From NCBI RefSeq assembly GCF_016654015.1, contig NZ_JAEPWM010000001.1, positions 744,001 to 808,000 on the forward strand: a stretch of 64,000 nt of DNA, written 5' to 3'. The position numbers were made by a program, and so were the translations under genes. The notes under the pieces were generated by a model, which saw only the letters and a list, made by a program, of their open reading frames with translations, did not search any database and had not been told where the DNA came from. The number at the start of each line of letters is the position of its first letter. Within the stretch, counting starts at the first letter, position 1. This DNA comes from Ramlibacter ginsenosidimutans. Its GTDB lineage: Bacteria; Pseudomonadota; Gammaproteobacteria; Burkholderiales; Burkholderiaceae_C. Shown here in pieces: positions 54,597-63,739 of the stretch.

Positions 54597-57560
54597 ATGC
54601 AACCTGCCCTGGGCCCCTCCACCATCCCGCACGCCGGCGCCGCCGGTACCGCTCCCCTGGCCGCCGCCGGCCAGCCTGCCGCCTCCGCATTGGCGCATTA
54701 CCAGATCATCCGCCGCAACGGCGCGGTGGTCCCGTTCGAACCGAGCAAGATCGGCGTGGCGATGATGAAGGCCTTCCTGGCCGTGCACGGCACGCAGGGC
54801 GCGGCCTCGGCGAGCGTGCGCGAGACGGTGGACGTGCTCACGCAGCAGGTCGTGCGCGCGCTGGTGCGTTCGCGTCCGGGCGGCGGCACCTTCCACATCG
54901 AGGACATCCAGGACGCGGCCGAACTGGGCCTCATGCGCGGCGGCCACCACGAGGTCGCGCGCGCCTATGTGCTCTACCGCGAGCGCCGCGCACAGGAGCG
55001 CGCCAAGCAGGCCCAGGAGCAGGCGCCCGTCGCGCCGCAGTTCCACGTGCTGGACCACGGCCAGCGCGTGCCGCTGGACACCGAAGGCCTGCGCGCGCTG
55101 ATCGTCGCTTCCTGCGCCGGGCTGGGCGCCGACGTCAAGCCGGAGCCGATCTACGCCGAGACGCAGCGCAACCTGTACGACGGCGTGCCGCTCGACGAGG
55201 TCTACAAGGCGTCGATCCTGGCCGCCCGCACGCTGATCGAGAAGGAGCCGGACTACACCTTTGTCACGGCCCGCCTGCTGCTGCACACGATCTTCAAGGA
55301 AGCGCTCGGCCGCGAAGTGGCGCCGGCCGAGCGCGCCGAGGCCTACGCCGACAGCTTCCCCGCCTTCATCAAGAAGGGCGTGGACAACGACCTGCTGGAC
55401 GAGCGCCTGCTGCAGTACGACCTGAAGAAGCTGGGCGCCGCGCTCAAGGCCGACCGCGACCTCAAATTCGACTACCTGGGCCTGCAGACCCTGTACGACC
55501 GCTACTTCCTGCACGTGCGCAAGACGCGCATCGAGCTGCCGCAGTCCTTCTTCATGCGCGTGGCCATGGGCCTCGCGCTCAACGAGATCGACCGCGAAGC
55601 GCGCGCCATCGAGTTCTACGAGGTCCTCTCCAGCTTCGACTTCATGTCCTCGACGCCGACGCTGTTCAACAGCGGCTCGCTGCGTTCGCAGTTGTCCTCC
55701 TGCTACCTCACGACGGTGCCGGACGACCTGGACGGCATCTACGAGTCGATCAAGGAAAACGCGCTGCTGTCCAAGTTCGCCGGCGGCCTGGGCAACGACT
55801 GGACCCGCGTGCGCGCGCTCGGCTCGCACATCAAGGGCACCAACGGCGAGTCGCAGGGCGTGGTCCCGTTCCTGAAGGTCGTCAACGACACGGCCGTGGC
55901 CGTGAACCAGGGCGGCAAGCGCAAGGGCGCCGTCTGCGCCTACCTGGAATCCTGGCACCTGGACGTCGAGGAATTCCTGGAGCTACGCAAGAACACCGGC
56001 GACGACCGCCGCCGCACGCACGACATGAACACGGCGAACTGGATTCCCGACCTGTTCATGCGCCGCGTGATGGAAAAGGGCGACTGGACGCTGTTCTCGC
56101 CCTCTTCCGTGCCCGACCTGCACGACAAGTTCGGCGCCGAGTTCGAGCGCGCCTACGTCGCCTATGAAGAGAAGGCCAAGCGCGGCGAGATCAAGCCGAG
56201 CAAGACCATCCCCGCCAACGACCTGTGGCGCAAGATGCTCTCGATGCTGTTCGAGACCGGCCATCCCTGGATCACCTTCAAGGACGCCTGCAACGTGCGC
56301 TCGCCGCAGCAGCACGCCGGCGTCGTGCACTCGTCCAACCTGTGCACCGAGATCACGCTGAACACCAGCGACTCCGAGACGGCCGTCTGCAACCTGGGTT
56401 CGGTGAACCTGCTGCAGCACCTGAAGGACGGCAAGGTCGACCAGGAGAAGCTCAGGAAGACCATCGCCACCGCGATGCGCATGCTCGACAACGTGATCGA
56501 CATCAACTACTACGCGGTGAAGAAGGCGCGCGACTCCAACATGCGCCACCGGCCCGTCGGCCTGGGCGTGATGGGCTTCCAGGACGCGCTGTACGAGCTG
56601 CGCATCCCCTACGCGTCCAAGGAGGCGATCGAGTTCGCCGACGAGTCCATGGAGGCGGTCTGCTACTACGCCTACTGGGCCTCGACCGAGCTGGCCCGCG
56701 AGCGCGGCCGCTATTCCAGCTACAAGGGTTCGCTGTGGGACCAGGGCGTGCTGCCGCTGGACACGCTCAAGCTGCTGGCCGACGCGCGCGGCGAGCAGTA
56801 CGTGGACGTCGACCGCTCGGCCACCCTGGACTGGGATACGCTGCGCAAGAAGATCGCCGCGGACGGCATGCGCAACAGCAACTGCGTGGCCATCGCGCCG
56901 ACCGCGACCATCTCCAACATCATCGGCGTGGACGCCTCGATCGAGCCCTGCTTCGGCAACCTGTCGGTCAAGTCGAACCTGTCCGGCGAGTTCACCGTCA
57001 TCAACCACTACCTGGTGCGTGACCTGAAGCGCCTGGGCCTGTGGGACGACGTGATGGTCATGGACCTGAAGCACTTCGACGGCTCGCTGCGTCCGATCGA
57101 CCGCGTGCCGCAGGAGATCAAGGCCCTGTACGCGACCGCCTTCGAAGTCGAGCCGGTGTGGCTGGTGGAAGCCGCCGCCCGCCGCCAGAAGTGGATCGAC
57201 CAGGCGCAGTCGCTGAACATCTACATGGCCGGCGCATCCGGCAAGAAGCTGGACGAGACCTACAAGCTCGCCTGGCTGCGCGGACTGAAGACCACCTATT
57301 ACCTGCGCACCACCAGCGCGACGCAGGCGGAGAAGTCGACCGTGCAGAGCGGCCGCCTGAATGCGGTGAGCAACGGGAATGCGGGAAGCGGCATGCACGC
57401 CGGCGCGACGCACACCGGCGAAGGCGCGATGAGCGCGATGGAAGCGGCAGCGGCCGCAGCGCGCGCGCAGATCGAAGCGGCCACCGCGCCGACGGCGACG
57501 CCCGCGACCGACATCAAGTTCTGCGGCGTCGACGATCCGACCTGCGAGGCCTGTCAGTGA
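54597..57560 (+). CDS. nrdA: Ribonucleoside-diphosphate reductase alpha subunit
   Basis: NrdA makes deoxyribonucleotides from NDPs with radical transfer from NrdB. The 987-residue protein has an extended Ala/Pro-rich N-terminus, an ATP-cone near residues 35-130 (IIRRNGAVVPFEPSKIGVAM), the barrel with the active-site cysteines (SSCYL, the NLCTEI segment with the NxCxE triad, and VCNLGS) and the C-terminal pair in DPTCEAC that relays electrons. This is the class Ia form. A GAGGA ribosome site precedes the ATG. Expression is probably repressed by NrdR at the two upstream boxes. Confidence 0.96.
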   Translation: MQPALGPSTIPHAGAAGTAPLAAAGQPAASALAHYQIIRRNGAVVPFEPSKIGVAMMKAFLAVHGTQGAASASVRETVDVLTQQVVRALVRSRPGGGTFHIEDIQDAAELGLMRGGHHEVARAYVLYRERRAQERAKQAQEQAPVAPQFHVLDHGQRVPLDTEGLRALIVASCAGLGADVKPEPIYAETQRNLYDGVPLDEVYKASILAARTLIEKEPDYTFVTARLLLHTIFKEALGREVAPAERAEAYADSFPAFIKKGVDNDLLDERLLQYDLKKLGAALKADRDLKFDYLGLQTLYDRYFLHVRKTRIELPQSFFMRVAMGLALNEIDREARAIEFYEVLSSFDFMSSTPTLFNSGSLRSQLSSCYLTTVPDDLDGIYESIKENALLSKFAGGLGNDWTRVRALGSHIKGTNGESQGVVPFLKVVNDTAVAVNQGGKRKGAVCAYLESWHLDVEEFLELRKNTGDDRRRTHDMNTANWIPDLFMRRVMEKGDWTLFSPSSVPDLHDKFGAEFERAYVAYEEKAKRGEIKPSKTIPANDLWRKMLSMLFETGHPWITFKDACNVRSPQQHAGVVHSSNLCTEITLNTSDSETAVCNLGSVNLLQHLKDGKVDQEKLRKTIATAMRMLDNVIDINYYAVKKARDSNMRHRPVGLGVMGFQDALYELRIPYASKEAIEFADESMEAVCYYAYWASTELARERGRYSSYKGSLWDQGVLPLDTLKLLADARGEQYVDVDRSATLDWDTLRKKIAADGMRNSNCVAIAPTATISNIIGVDASIEPCFGNLSVKSNLSGEFTVINHYLVRDLKRLGLWDDVMVMDLKHFDGSLRPIDRVPQEIKALYATAFEVEPVWLVEAAARRQKWIDQAQSLNIYMAGASGKKLDETYKLAWLRGLKTTYYLRTTSATQAEKSTVQSGRLNAVSNGNAGSGMHAGATHTGEGAMSAMEAAAAAARAQIEAATAPTATPATDIKFCGVDDPTCEACQ

Positions 57561-57667
57561 TCCGCGCAGCGCGCGCGATCACATCGAAATGAAAGAGGTA
57601 TCGGCGTTCTCCGACAGAACGCCGATGCAATCAAGCAACAAAATGCGACCCGGATGTGAACGGACAC
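57561..57667 (+). other. nrdA-nrdB intergenic region with hairpin
   Basis: ATCGGCGTTCT and AGAACGCCGAT (57600-57626) form a perfect 11-base stem with a five-base loop. No T-tract follows, so it is more likely an mRNA processing or stabilising structure than a terminator. No gene is present. Confidence 0.6.
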
Positions 57668-57696
57668 TTTGATTCACGCATCCGGGCTCGCATAAT
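57668..57696 (+). promoter_or_regulatory. Probable nrdB promoter
   Basis: TTTGAT (57668-57673) and CATAAT (57691-57696) are 17 bases apart, 19 bases before the nrdB start codon. nrdB may thus be transcribed on its own as well as with nrdA. Confidence 0.5.
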
Positions 57697-57714
57697 CCGA
57701 GCACTGGAACACCT

Positions 57715-58947
57715 ATGTTGACCTGGGACGACGAAGTCACGCCCACACCGTCAAAGCCCGTGAGCAGCGGTTTAGCCACCAACCGCGAGGCGATGCATTC
57801 ACCGCTCGCGCACGCCGTTCCGACTCCTCAGCCCGCCTTGCGCACGCTCGATGACGGCGCGACGATCGCGCCCGCCGCGATCGCGCCCATCGCGACGCAG
57901 CCGCGCGCCGACGCGCAGGCCACCAGCACGCGCCGCGTGCAGGCCGCCGACAAGCGCATCATCAACGGCCAGACCGACGTCAACCAGCTCGTCCCCTTCA
58001 AGTACAAGTGGGCCTGGGAGAAGTACCTGGCGACCTGCGCCAACCACTGGATGCCGCAGGAAATCAACATGAACCGCGACATCGCCCTGTGGAAGGACCC
58101 GAACGGTCTGACCGAGGACGAGCGCCGCGTCATCAAGCGCAACCTCGGCTTCTTCGTGACGGCCGACTCGCTGGCCGCGAACAACATCACCCTGGGCACC
58201 TACCGTCACATCACGGCGCCCGAGTGCCGCCAGTTCCTGCTGCGCCAGGCTTTCGAGGAAGCGATCCACACCCACGCCTACCAGTACATCGTGGAGTCGC
58301 TGGGCCTGGACGAGAGCGAGATCTTCAACGCCTACCATGAGGTGCAGTCGATCCGGGACAAGGACGAGTTCCTGATCCCCTTCATCGACGCGATCATGGA
58401 TCCCAACTTCCACACCGGCACACCGGAAGCCGACCAGCGCCTGCTCAAGAGCCTGATCGTCTTCGCCTGCCTGATGGAAGGCCTGTTCTTCTATGTCGGC
58501 TTCACCCAGATCCTGGCGCTGGGCCGGCAGAACAAGATGACCGGCGCCGCCGAGCAGTACCAGTACATCCTCCGCGACGAGTCGATGCACTGCAACTTCG
58601 GCATCGACCTCATCAACACCATCAAGCTCGAGAACCCGCACCTGTGGACCGCCGACTTCAAGTCGGAGATCAAGGGCCTGTTCCAGAAAGCTGTCGAACT
58701 CGAGTACCGCTACGCCGAGGACACGATGCCTCGCGGCGTGCTGGGACTCAATGCCTCCATGTTCAAGGGCTACCTGCGCTACATCGCGAATCGCCGCGCC
58801 ACGCAGATCGGCCTGGAAGCGCTTTTCCCGAACGAGGAAAATCCCTTCCCGTGGATGAGCGAAATGATTGACCTGAAGAAAGAGCGTAATTTCTTTGAGA
58901 CCCGCGTGATCGAATACCAGACGGGTGGAGCTCTTTCCTGGGACTGA
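57715..58947 (+). CDS. nrdB: Ribonucleoside-diphosphate reductase beta subunit
   Basis: NrdB holds the di-iron tyrosyl radical. The 410-residue protein has an extra N-terminus of about 75 residues, then the helical core. Metal ligands are visible as TADSLAANN (Asp), EEAIHTHAY (Glu, His, and the radical Tyr in the ExxHxxxY order), MEGLFFY (Glu) and [10 protein letters not shown] (Glu, His). The conserved tyrosine argues for the class Ia type. The C-terminus differs from enterobacterial NrdB. Confidence 0.95.
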   Translation: MLTWDDEVTPTPSKPVSSGLATNREAMHSPLAHAVPTPQPALRTLDDGATIAPAAIAPIATQPRADAQATSTRRVQAADKRIINGQTDVNQLVPFKYKWAWEKYLATCANHWMPQEINMNRDIALWKDPNGLTEDERRVIKRNLGFFVTADSLAANNITLGTYRHITAPECRQFLLRQAFEEAIHTHAYQYIVESLGLDESEIFNAYHEVQSIRDKDEFLIPFIDAIMDPNFHTGTPEADQRLLKSLIVFACLMEGLFFYVGFTQILALGRQNKMTGAAEQYQYILRDESMHCNFGIDLINTIKLENPHLWTADFKSEIKGLFQKAVELEYRYAEDTMPRGVLGLNASMFKGYLRYIANRRATQIGLEALFPNEENPFPWMSEMIDLKKERNFFETRVIEYQTGGALSWD

Positions 58948-59134
58948 GTCGGCAACTGCAAGGTAGTTTGGGTTAACCGCCCGCACGCACCACCGCACGA
59001 AGAGGCGGGGGCGTGGCGGGCGCAGGTGTTCGTGCGGCTGGGCAATGGCCCAACCACACGGATCGCTTCGCGCCACCAACAATGCGCGGAGTGCTCTTTG
59101 GTTGATGTTGTGTCAACTTGAACAGGAGATAGAA
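58948..59134 (+). other. Upstream region of the histone-like gene
   Basis: This gap of 187 bases lies between nrdB and the histone-like gene. The last 40 bases are relatively AT-rich (GATGTTGTGTCAACTTGAAC) and carry the AGGAGA ribosome site. I cannot name a promoter with confidence; no gene is present. Confidence 0.35.
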
Positions 59135-59641
59135 ATGGCAACTGCGAAGAAATCGGCCGCCAAGAAGGCCCCGGCCAAGAAGGCTGCGAAGAAGACCACC
59201 GCGCGCAAGACGACCGCGAAGCGCCCGGCCGCCAAGAAGGCTGCCGCCAAGCGCCCGGCCGCCAAGAAGGCTGCCGCGAAGCGTCCGGCTGCGAAGAAGG
59301 CGGCTGCGAAGCGCCCGGCGGCGAAGAAGGCCGCTGCGAAGCGTCCGGCTGCGAAGAAGGCGGCGAAGAAGACCACGGCCAAGAAGTCGGCCGCGAAGAA
59401 GACCACCGCCAAGCGCGCGACTGCGAAGAAGTCGACCGCGAAGAAGGCGGCGAAGAAGTCCTCCGGCGCGAAGAAGGCTGCGAAAGCGCCTGCTGCGAAA
59501 GCGCCTGCTGCCAAGAAGGCTTCCAAGCCTGCTGCGAAGTCGAACGGCGGAACGTCCGCCCCGGCTGCTGCGGCTCCCGCGGCTCAGACCACTCTGAACC
59601 CGCAGGCCGCCTGGCCTTTTCCGACCGCTGCGAAGCCTTGA
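59135..59641 (+). CDS. Histone H1-like DNA-binding protein, Ala/Lys-rich
   Basis: The 168-residue protein is almost wholly made of AAK, KRPAAKK and KKTT motifs, like eukaryotic H1 tails and bacterial HctB or BpH1-like proteins, and would bind and compact DNA. Residues 29-77 contain five tandem [10 protein letters not shown] units coded by near-identical 30-base repeats. The C-terminal 40 residues lose the lysines and are Ala/Pro-rich with a hydrophobic end (QAAWPFP). The ATG at 59135 is selected by the AGGAGA site; a longer frame upstream is not coding. Many Burkholderiales carry such a gene. Confidence 0.88.
   Translation: MATAKKSAAKKAPAKKAAKKTTARKTTAKRPAAKKAAAKRPAAKKAAAKRPAAKKAAAKRPAAKKAAAKRPAAKKAAKKTTAKKSAAKKTTAKRATAKKSTAKKAAKKSSGAKKAAKAPAAKAPAAKKASKPAAKSNGGTSAPAAAAPAAQTTLNPQAAWPFPTAAKP
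59219..59365 (+). repeat. Five tandem 30-base repeats within the histone-like gene
   Basis: Units start at 59219, 59249, 59279, 59309 and 59339, each coding [10 protein letters not shown] (the last lacks one Ala codon). The copies differ mainly at third positions. The number of units is likely to vary between strains. Confidence 0.9.
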
Positions 59642-59648
59642 GGCAGCG

Positions 59649-59679
59649 CACGGGCGAAACGCCTCGCGTTTCGCCCGTG
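59649..59679 (+). terminator. First hairpin after the histone-like gene
   Basis: CACGGGCGAAACGC and its exact complement form a 14-base stem with a CTC loop, seven bases past the stop codon. No T-tract follows. Confidence 0.65.
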
Positions 59680-59701
59680 GATGCCTCGTCCGCTCCAGGG
59701 T

Positions 59702-59731
59702 ACCCGCGGCTTGCCGCGGGTTTTTTCTTTT
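59702..59731 (+). terminator. Rho-independent terminator of the histone-like gene
   Basis: ACCCGCGGC and GCCGCGGGT form a nine-base stem with a TT loop followed by TTTTTCTTTT, a classic intrinsic terminator. Confidence 0.9.
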
Positions 59732-59811
59732 CACTTGGAAAAGTCGCACGCGACTTTTCCAAGTGGCCTGATCAGTGCGACGAGGACCGGCGGAGCCGGA
59801 TCCTCGTCGCA
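59732..59811. repeat. Two further long hairpins
   Basis: CACTTGGAAAAGTCGC and its complement (59732-59765) form a perfect 16-base stem with an AC loop. A second hairpin with TGCGACGAGGA and its complement follows at 59776-59811. They lie beyond the terminator of the histone-like gene and before alkB-like. These may be dispersed palindromic elements. Confidence 0.8.
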
Positions 59812-59887
59812 GGGGAGACCGCGCTGCATGTTATTCCGCGCGGTCTGCGGGCCCCTGCGGGGGAGGGGGACTCGGTAAGCTGTCGTC

Positions 59888-60502
59888 ATGAGTGACGCAC
59901 AGGGGTCGTTGTTCGGCGCAGATGCGCAGCCCGAACTGCCGGCGGGCATGCGCTACCAGGCGGAGTTCCTCTCGCGGAAAGAAGAGGGATCGCTCGTCGC
60001 GATCATCGACCGGCTGCCGCTCGCCCACATGAAATACCAGCAGTACACCGCCCGGCGGCGGGTCGTGAGCTATGGCGGGCAGTACGACTTCAGCGCGCAG
60101 CGGCTGGACGAGGCCGAGCCGCTGCCCGCATGGCTCGATGCGCTGCGCGAACGCGCCGGGGCGTGGGCGGGCATCGCGCCGGAGCACTTCACGCAGGCGC
60201 TCGTAGCCGAATACGCGCCCGGCACGCCGCTGGGGTGGCATCGCGACGTGCCGGACTTCGAGGACGTGATCGGCGTCTCCCTCCTCAACGAGGCCGTGCT
60301 GCGCTTCCGGCCGTATCCGCCGGAGCGGGGCACGCGCGCCGACGTGCTGAAACTCGTCGCCGCGCCCCGTTCGATCTACCTGCTGCACGGTCCGTCCCGC
60401 TGGGAGTGGCAGCACAGCGTCTCGCCGACGAAGCAGCTGCGCTACTCCATCACCTTGCGCACCGCGTCGGCGCGCATCGGGAAGGCCGCGCGCCGGGGCT
60501 GA
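59888..60502 (+). CDS. AlkB-like 2OG-Fe(II) dioxygenase
   Basis: This 204-residue protein belongs to the AlkB family, whose members remove alkyl groups from DNA, RNA or protein. The iron ligands are visible in GWHRDVPDFEDVIG (HxD) and WQHSVSP (His), and the 2-oxoglutarate arginines in LRYSITLR. The N-terminus QGSLFG and the segment FLSRKEE resemble AlkB proteins of the ALKBH-like type. The preferred substrate cannot be told. Transcribed alone between terminators. Confidence 0.88.
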   Translation: MSDAQGSLFGADAQPELPAGMRYQAEFLSRKEEGSLVAIIDRLPLAHMKYQQYTARRRVVSYGGQYDFSAQRLDEAEPLPAWLDALRERAGAWAGIAPEHFTQALVAEYAPGTPLGWHRDVPDFEDVIGVSLLNEAVLRFRPYPPERGTRADVLKLVAAPRSIYLLHGPSRWEWQHSVSPTKQLRYSITLRTASARIGKAARRG

Positions 60503-60523
60503 CGGAGGCGCGCCAAAAGAATA

Positions 60524-60544
60524 AAGCGCCCTCGCGGGGCGCTT
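60524..60544. terminator. Terminator between the AlkB-like and lipoprotein genes
   Basis: AAGCGCCC and GGGCGCTT form a perfect eight-base stem with a five-base loop, flanked by AATAA and TTCC. It lies between two convergent genes and can act both ways. Confidence 0.75.
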
Positions 60545-60610
60545 CCAAGGTTCCTTCGCTTCCGAGGAGCTGGGATCCCCGGGGCAGCGGCCCCGGGAAA
60601 TTCGATGGCC

Positions 60611-62335
60611 CTACGGCCGGCCGACGGAGTACGCCAGCCAGCGGCCGACACTCGTCTCCACGTTGGTGGTGAGCGTCAGGCCGGTGCCGGTGACGTTCAT
60701 CTGGTAAGCCGCCGAGAAGTTCGTGCCGGGCTCCCGCGTGCGCAAGCCCGGGATGGGCTTGTTGAGGTCCTGCGTGTCGATGCGACCGTCGCTCTGGCGT
60801 TGCCGCTGCACCGTGTTGGCCGTCGCATCCACCGCGATGTTGGTGATCTCGTTGGAGGTGACCGGGTCGGTCGAACGCGTGCCGGTCGGCGAGGTGTACA
60901 TGATGAGCGTCTCGGAGTACTTGCTGGCCGAGCCCACTTGCGGCAGCGTCCATGGCTTGAGCTTGGTGAGCACGAAGCTGGATTGCTCCACCGTCGCATC
61001 CGTGGAGCCGGATGAGTTCGTGGTTCCGAACATGGCCAGCGCCCCGGTGGGGGCCTGGTAGGCATAGACGTTGGCCACGGGTGCCGGGCCGTTGCCACTG
61101 AGCACGTCGAAGCCACCGTCCGTGCGCTCGGCCACGGTCATCCCGGAGCTCTCCGGCTTGCACGCCCAGCCGGCGGCCGGGTCGTAGTCGCAGCTGGACG
61201 CCGTCCGGTCCGACGCGAACGTCAACTGGCCGCGATAGGTCTGCACGCCGTCGCCGGGGTAGTAGCCCGACTGCAGCGAATCCCAGGTGCCTGCGACCTC
61301 GGAATACGAGTGCGCCTGCACCGGGAAGATGATGCCGGTGGCCCCCGGGGTCACCGTGGGCGCGACGTACCGCGAGCGGTAGATGCCGACGCCACCGGGG
61401 CCGAAGGCGACCACCCATTCGCCGGTCTGCCCGTTCAGCGCCAGGGTGGCCGTGAACGCGCAGGGGTTGGTGCCGTCCTGCACCAGGGCCATCTGGTTCA
61501 CCCCATCACCCGCGCCGAAGGTCTTGGCTGCGAAGTTGATCGGGCGCAGCGTCATGCGGCCGTGGTAGTCGATCGCGCGATAGTTGCCGCTCAGCACGTA
61601 AGGGCAGCCAGGCAATCCGCCACCGTCCACCGCGGCCATTGCGTCGCTCAGGCCCGTGGAGGAGTTGCTCGCGGCGGCGCTCGCCACCTGCGTGACCAGC
61701 AGCGGCAGCGCGTCGACCGTCACCTTCTGTGCCAGCGCGTCCAGGGCTTTGTCGTAGGCGTTCCCCGCAGTGCCGCCCGAGGCGGCAACGAGGTCACCCC
61801 GCAGGGGATCGATGGCTCCGAGGTCGACACCGGCGCTCTTCAGCGCGGCAACGATGGCAGTGGCCGCCGCGGAGAGCTTGTCCTGGGTGAGCGTTCCCGC
61901 CGAGGAGCCGCTGAAGTTCGCAAAGTAGTTCGCCGGCAGCGTTGCGGCGAACTGCGCGATCACGAGCTCCGTCAGGGGCGTCACGTTCGCTTTCGCGGTG
62001 GTGACCGCGGTGGCCGAGTCCGTGCTTCCGGCCTGCACCGCGGAGTGCAGCACGATGGATGCCGTGTCGCCACTGCCCGTCACCTGCACCACGCAAGGCA
62101 AGCTGCCGTGCGCGATGTTCACGGTGTAGGCACCGGTGCCCGAGGTGGTGGCCGTTCCGCTGCCGGTCGCGCACTTCACCTCCACGGAGGCGCTGGCAAG
62201 CGCCGTGCCGATCGCCGCGGTCCCCGCCACCTGCAGGCTCGGGTCGGGCGAACTGCTGCCGCCACCGCCTCCGCAACTCGCCAACAGGACGCTCGCGCCG
62301 ATGGCGACGACCGTTCTTGCCACTTTCAATGTCAT
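60611..62335 (-). CDS. Large lipoprotein of unknown function (574 aa)
   Basis: The N-terminus is a lipoprotein signal peptide with the lipobox LASC near residue 20 followed by a Gly/Ser linker, so the mature protein is anchored by lipid and probably faces the periplasm or the surface. Residues 35-100 resemble a small beta-sandwich (a carboxypeptidase-regulatory or Ig-like fold, with VEVKCATGSGTATT). The rest is Ala/Gly/Thr-rich and beta-rich, with no motif I know. The GGAGAG ribosome site is nine bases before the ATG. Divergent from the LuxR-type regulator. Confidence 0.75.
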   Translation of the reverse strand: MTLKVARTVVAIGASVLLASCGGGGGSSSPDPSLQVAGTAAIGTALASASVEVKCATGSGTATTSGTGAYTVNIAHGSLPCVVQVTGSGDTASIVLHSAVQAGSTDSATAVTTAKANVTPLTELVIAQFAATLPANYFANFSGSSAGTLTQDKLSAAATAIVAALKSAGVDLGAIDPLRGDLVAASGGTAGNAYDKALDALAQKVTVDALPLLVTQVASAAASNSSTGLSDAMAAVDGGGLPGCPYVLSGNYRAIDYHGRMTLRPINFAAKTFGAGDGVNQMALVQDGTNPCAFTATLALNGQTGEWVVAFGPGGVGIYRSRYVAPTVTPGATGIIFPVQAHSYSEVAGTWDSLQSGYYPGDGVQTYRGQLTFASDRTASSCDYDPAAGWACKPESSGMTVAERTDGGFDVLSGNGPAPVANVYAYQAPTGALAMFGTTNSSGSTDATVEQSSFVLTKLKPWTLPQVGSASKYSETLIMYTSPTGTRSTDPVTSNEITNIAVDATANTVQRQRQSDGRIDTQDLNKPIPGLRTREPGTNFSAAYQMNVTGTGLTLTTNVETSVGRWLAYSVGRP

Positions 62336-62553
62336 TTGTCTCTCCGATCTGGAACTTGTGCGGACCGCGAGGCCGTCGTTGTTCGGCGTAAGGAACTGCA
62401 ACGCCGCGGCGCGAGCATTCCGGAGAGACGTGCCGTGGGCCATTCCTCGATTGGGGAAAGTGTTGTTCCCTACTCCATTTGGGTGAGGACTGCGAGTGAC
62501 GCGCACGCGCGCGTATAGACTCCGCCCGCGGTAAACAAAAAGCATTGCAGCGA
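62336..62553. other. Divergent promoter region
   Basis: These 218 bases separate the lipoprotein and LuxR-type genes, which point away from each other. No gene is present. The stretch near 62460-62545 is the least GC-rich and should hold the regulator's promoter; no clear -35/-10 pair stands out. Confidence 0.4.
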
Positions 62554-63717
62554 ATGGACCTGTCCGAGCAGTCGTTTCTCCACTTCATCGACCTGATCTA
62601 CAGCGCCGCCGAACACCCGCAGCGATGGCGCCGGTTCTACGAGGAACTGACGGTGGCGGCGGGGGTGCGCTCCATCCACATGCTGGGCGTGGACAAGCGG
62701 CTGGGCACACTCGCCTACAGCGAGGGCGCGAACCTCCCCGTCGAAGGCGAGCTGGCCTACATGCACCACTACCGGCTGATCGACCCGAGGCTGCCGATGA
62801 TGGACAGCCTGCAGGAGGGTGAGTGGCTGCATTGCCCGCAGCGGCTGGGCGACGAGGTCGTGGCCACGCACCCCCTTTACCAGGAGTTCCTGCTCCCCTA
62901 CGACCGCCGCTACAACTCCATGTGCAAGCTGGTGGACCTGCCCGAGGCCACCGTGATCTTCTCGCTCCTGAGCGGCGAGGCCGAAGGGCCGCTCCAGCCG
63001 CAGGCGCTGGCCTTCGTCGATCGGCTGCTGCCCCACCTGCAGCGCGCGTGCCGCATGGGCGTGCGCAATTTCGTCTATTCGACGCAGGCGCTCGTGGGCC
63101 ACATGCTGGTGGACAAGCTGCGCCAGCCGGTGATCCTGATGTCACCCGGCGGCGAGGTAATGCACACCAACCAGGCGGCGCAGGAGCTGCTGCGGTCCAC
63201 GCGCCTGGTGCAGGTGAACGCCGGCCGGCTGGAGCTGCCGCAGCCGCAGCTGCGTGAGTTGCTGCGCCAGTGCGAAGAGATGGAGCAGGTGCTGAAAGCC
63301 ACGCCGTCCGAGGAGCAGCACGCGACCGCGGGCCAGGGCCAGTTCCGCTCCCTGCTGATCACCGAGCCGGACGGCGGCGAGTCGCTCTACGCCTTCCACA
63401 CCCTGCTGTCTCCCCAGCGGGAAATGGGCAGCTTCGGACTGCGGCCGGTGGCGATGCTGATCTTCTACCACCCGGCCTCGGCCCCCTCGATCGACGCCAG
63501 CCTGCTCTATGCGGTGTTCGGGCTGACGCCGGCGGAATGCCGCATCGCCACCTTGTTGGCCGAAGGCCTCTCGCTCAAGCAGATCGCCCAGGCGCAGGGA
63601 ACGCAGCACGACACGGTGCGCAAGCAACTGCGGTCCATCTACCAGAAGACCTCGACCAACCGGCAGCCGGAGCTGATCCGGCTGCTGCTGCACCTGCCGC
63701 ACAACGCCATGCAGTAG
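62554..63717 (+). CDS. LuxR-type transcriptional regulator
   Basis: This 387-residue protein has an N-terminal sensor-like region of about 300 residues with no recognised ligand domain and a C-terminal LuxR helix-turn-helix: LTPAECRIATLLAEGLSLKQIAQ, then HDTVRKQLRSIYQKT. No receiver domain is visible, so it is probably a ligand-binding regulator. An alternative TTG start lies nine bases upstream. Divergent position suggests it controls the lipoprotein gene. Confidence 0.85.
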   Translation: MDLSEQSFLHFIDLIYSAAEHPQRWRRFYEELTVAAGVRSIHMLGVDKRLGTLAYSEGANLPVEGELAYMHHYRLIDPRLPMMDSLQEGEWLHCPQRLGDEVVATHPLYQEFLLPYDRRYNSMCKLVDLPEATVIFSLLSGEAEGPLQPQALAFVDRLLPHLQRACRMGVRNFVYSTQALVGHMLVDKLRQPVILMSPGGEVMHTNQAAQELLRSTRLVQVNAGRLELPQPQLRELLRQCEEMEQVLKATPSEEQHATAGQGQFRSLLITEPDGGESLYAFHTLLSPQREMGSFGLRPVAMLIFYHPASAPSIDASLLYAVFGLTPAECRIATLLAEGLSLKQIAQAQGTQHDTVRKQLRSIYQKTSTNRQPELIRLLLHLPHNAMQ

Positions 63718-63739
63718 CGCAGGGCAAGGTGCGCGCGGC

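Noticed and set aside
59219-59365. Possible CRISPR or regulatory tandem repeat
   Set aside because: The units are in frame inside a coding gene and contain no spacers.
59113-59526. A hydrophobic Phe/Ala-rich frame opposite the histone-like gene
   Set aside because: The FFAA pattern is the reverse complement of AAGAAG lysine codons. It is a mirror of the repeats, not a membrane protein.
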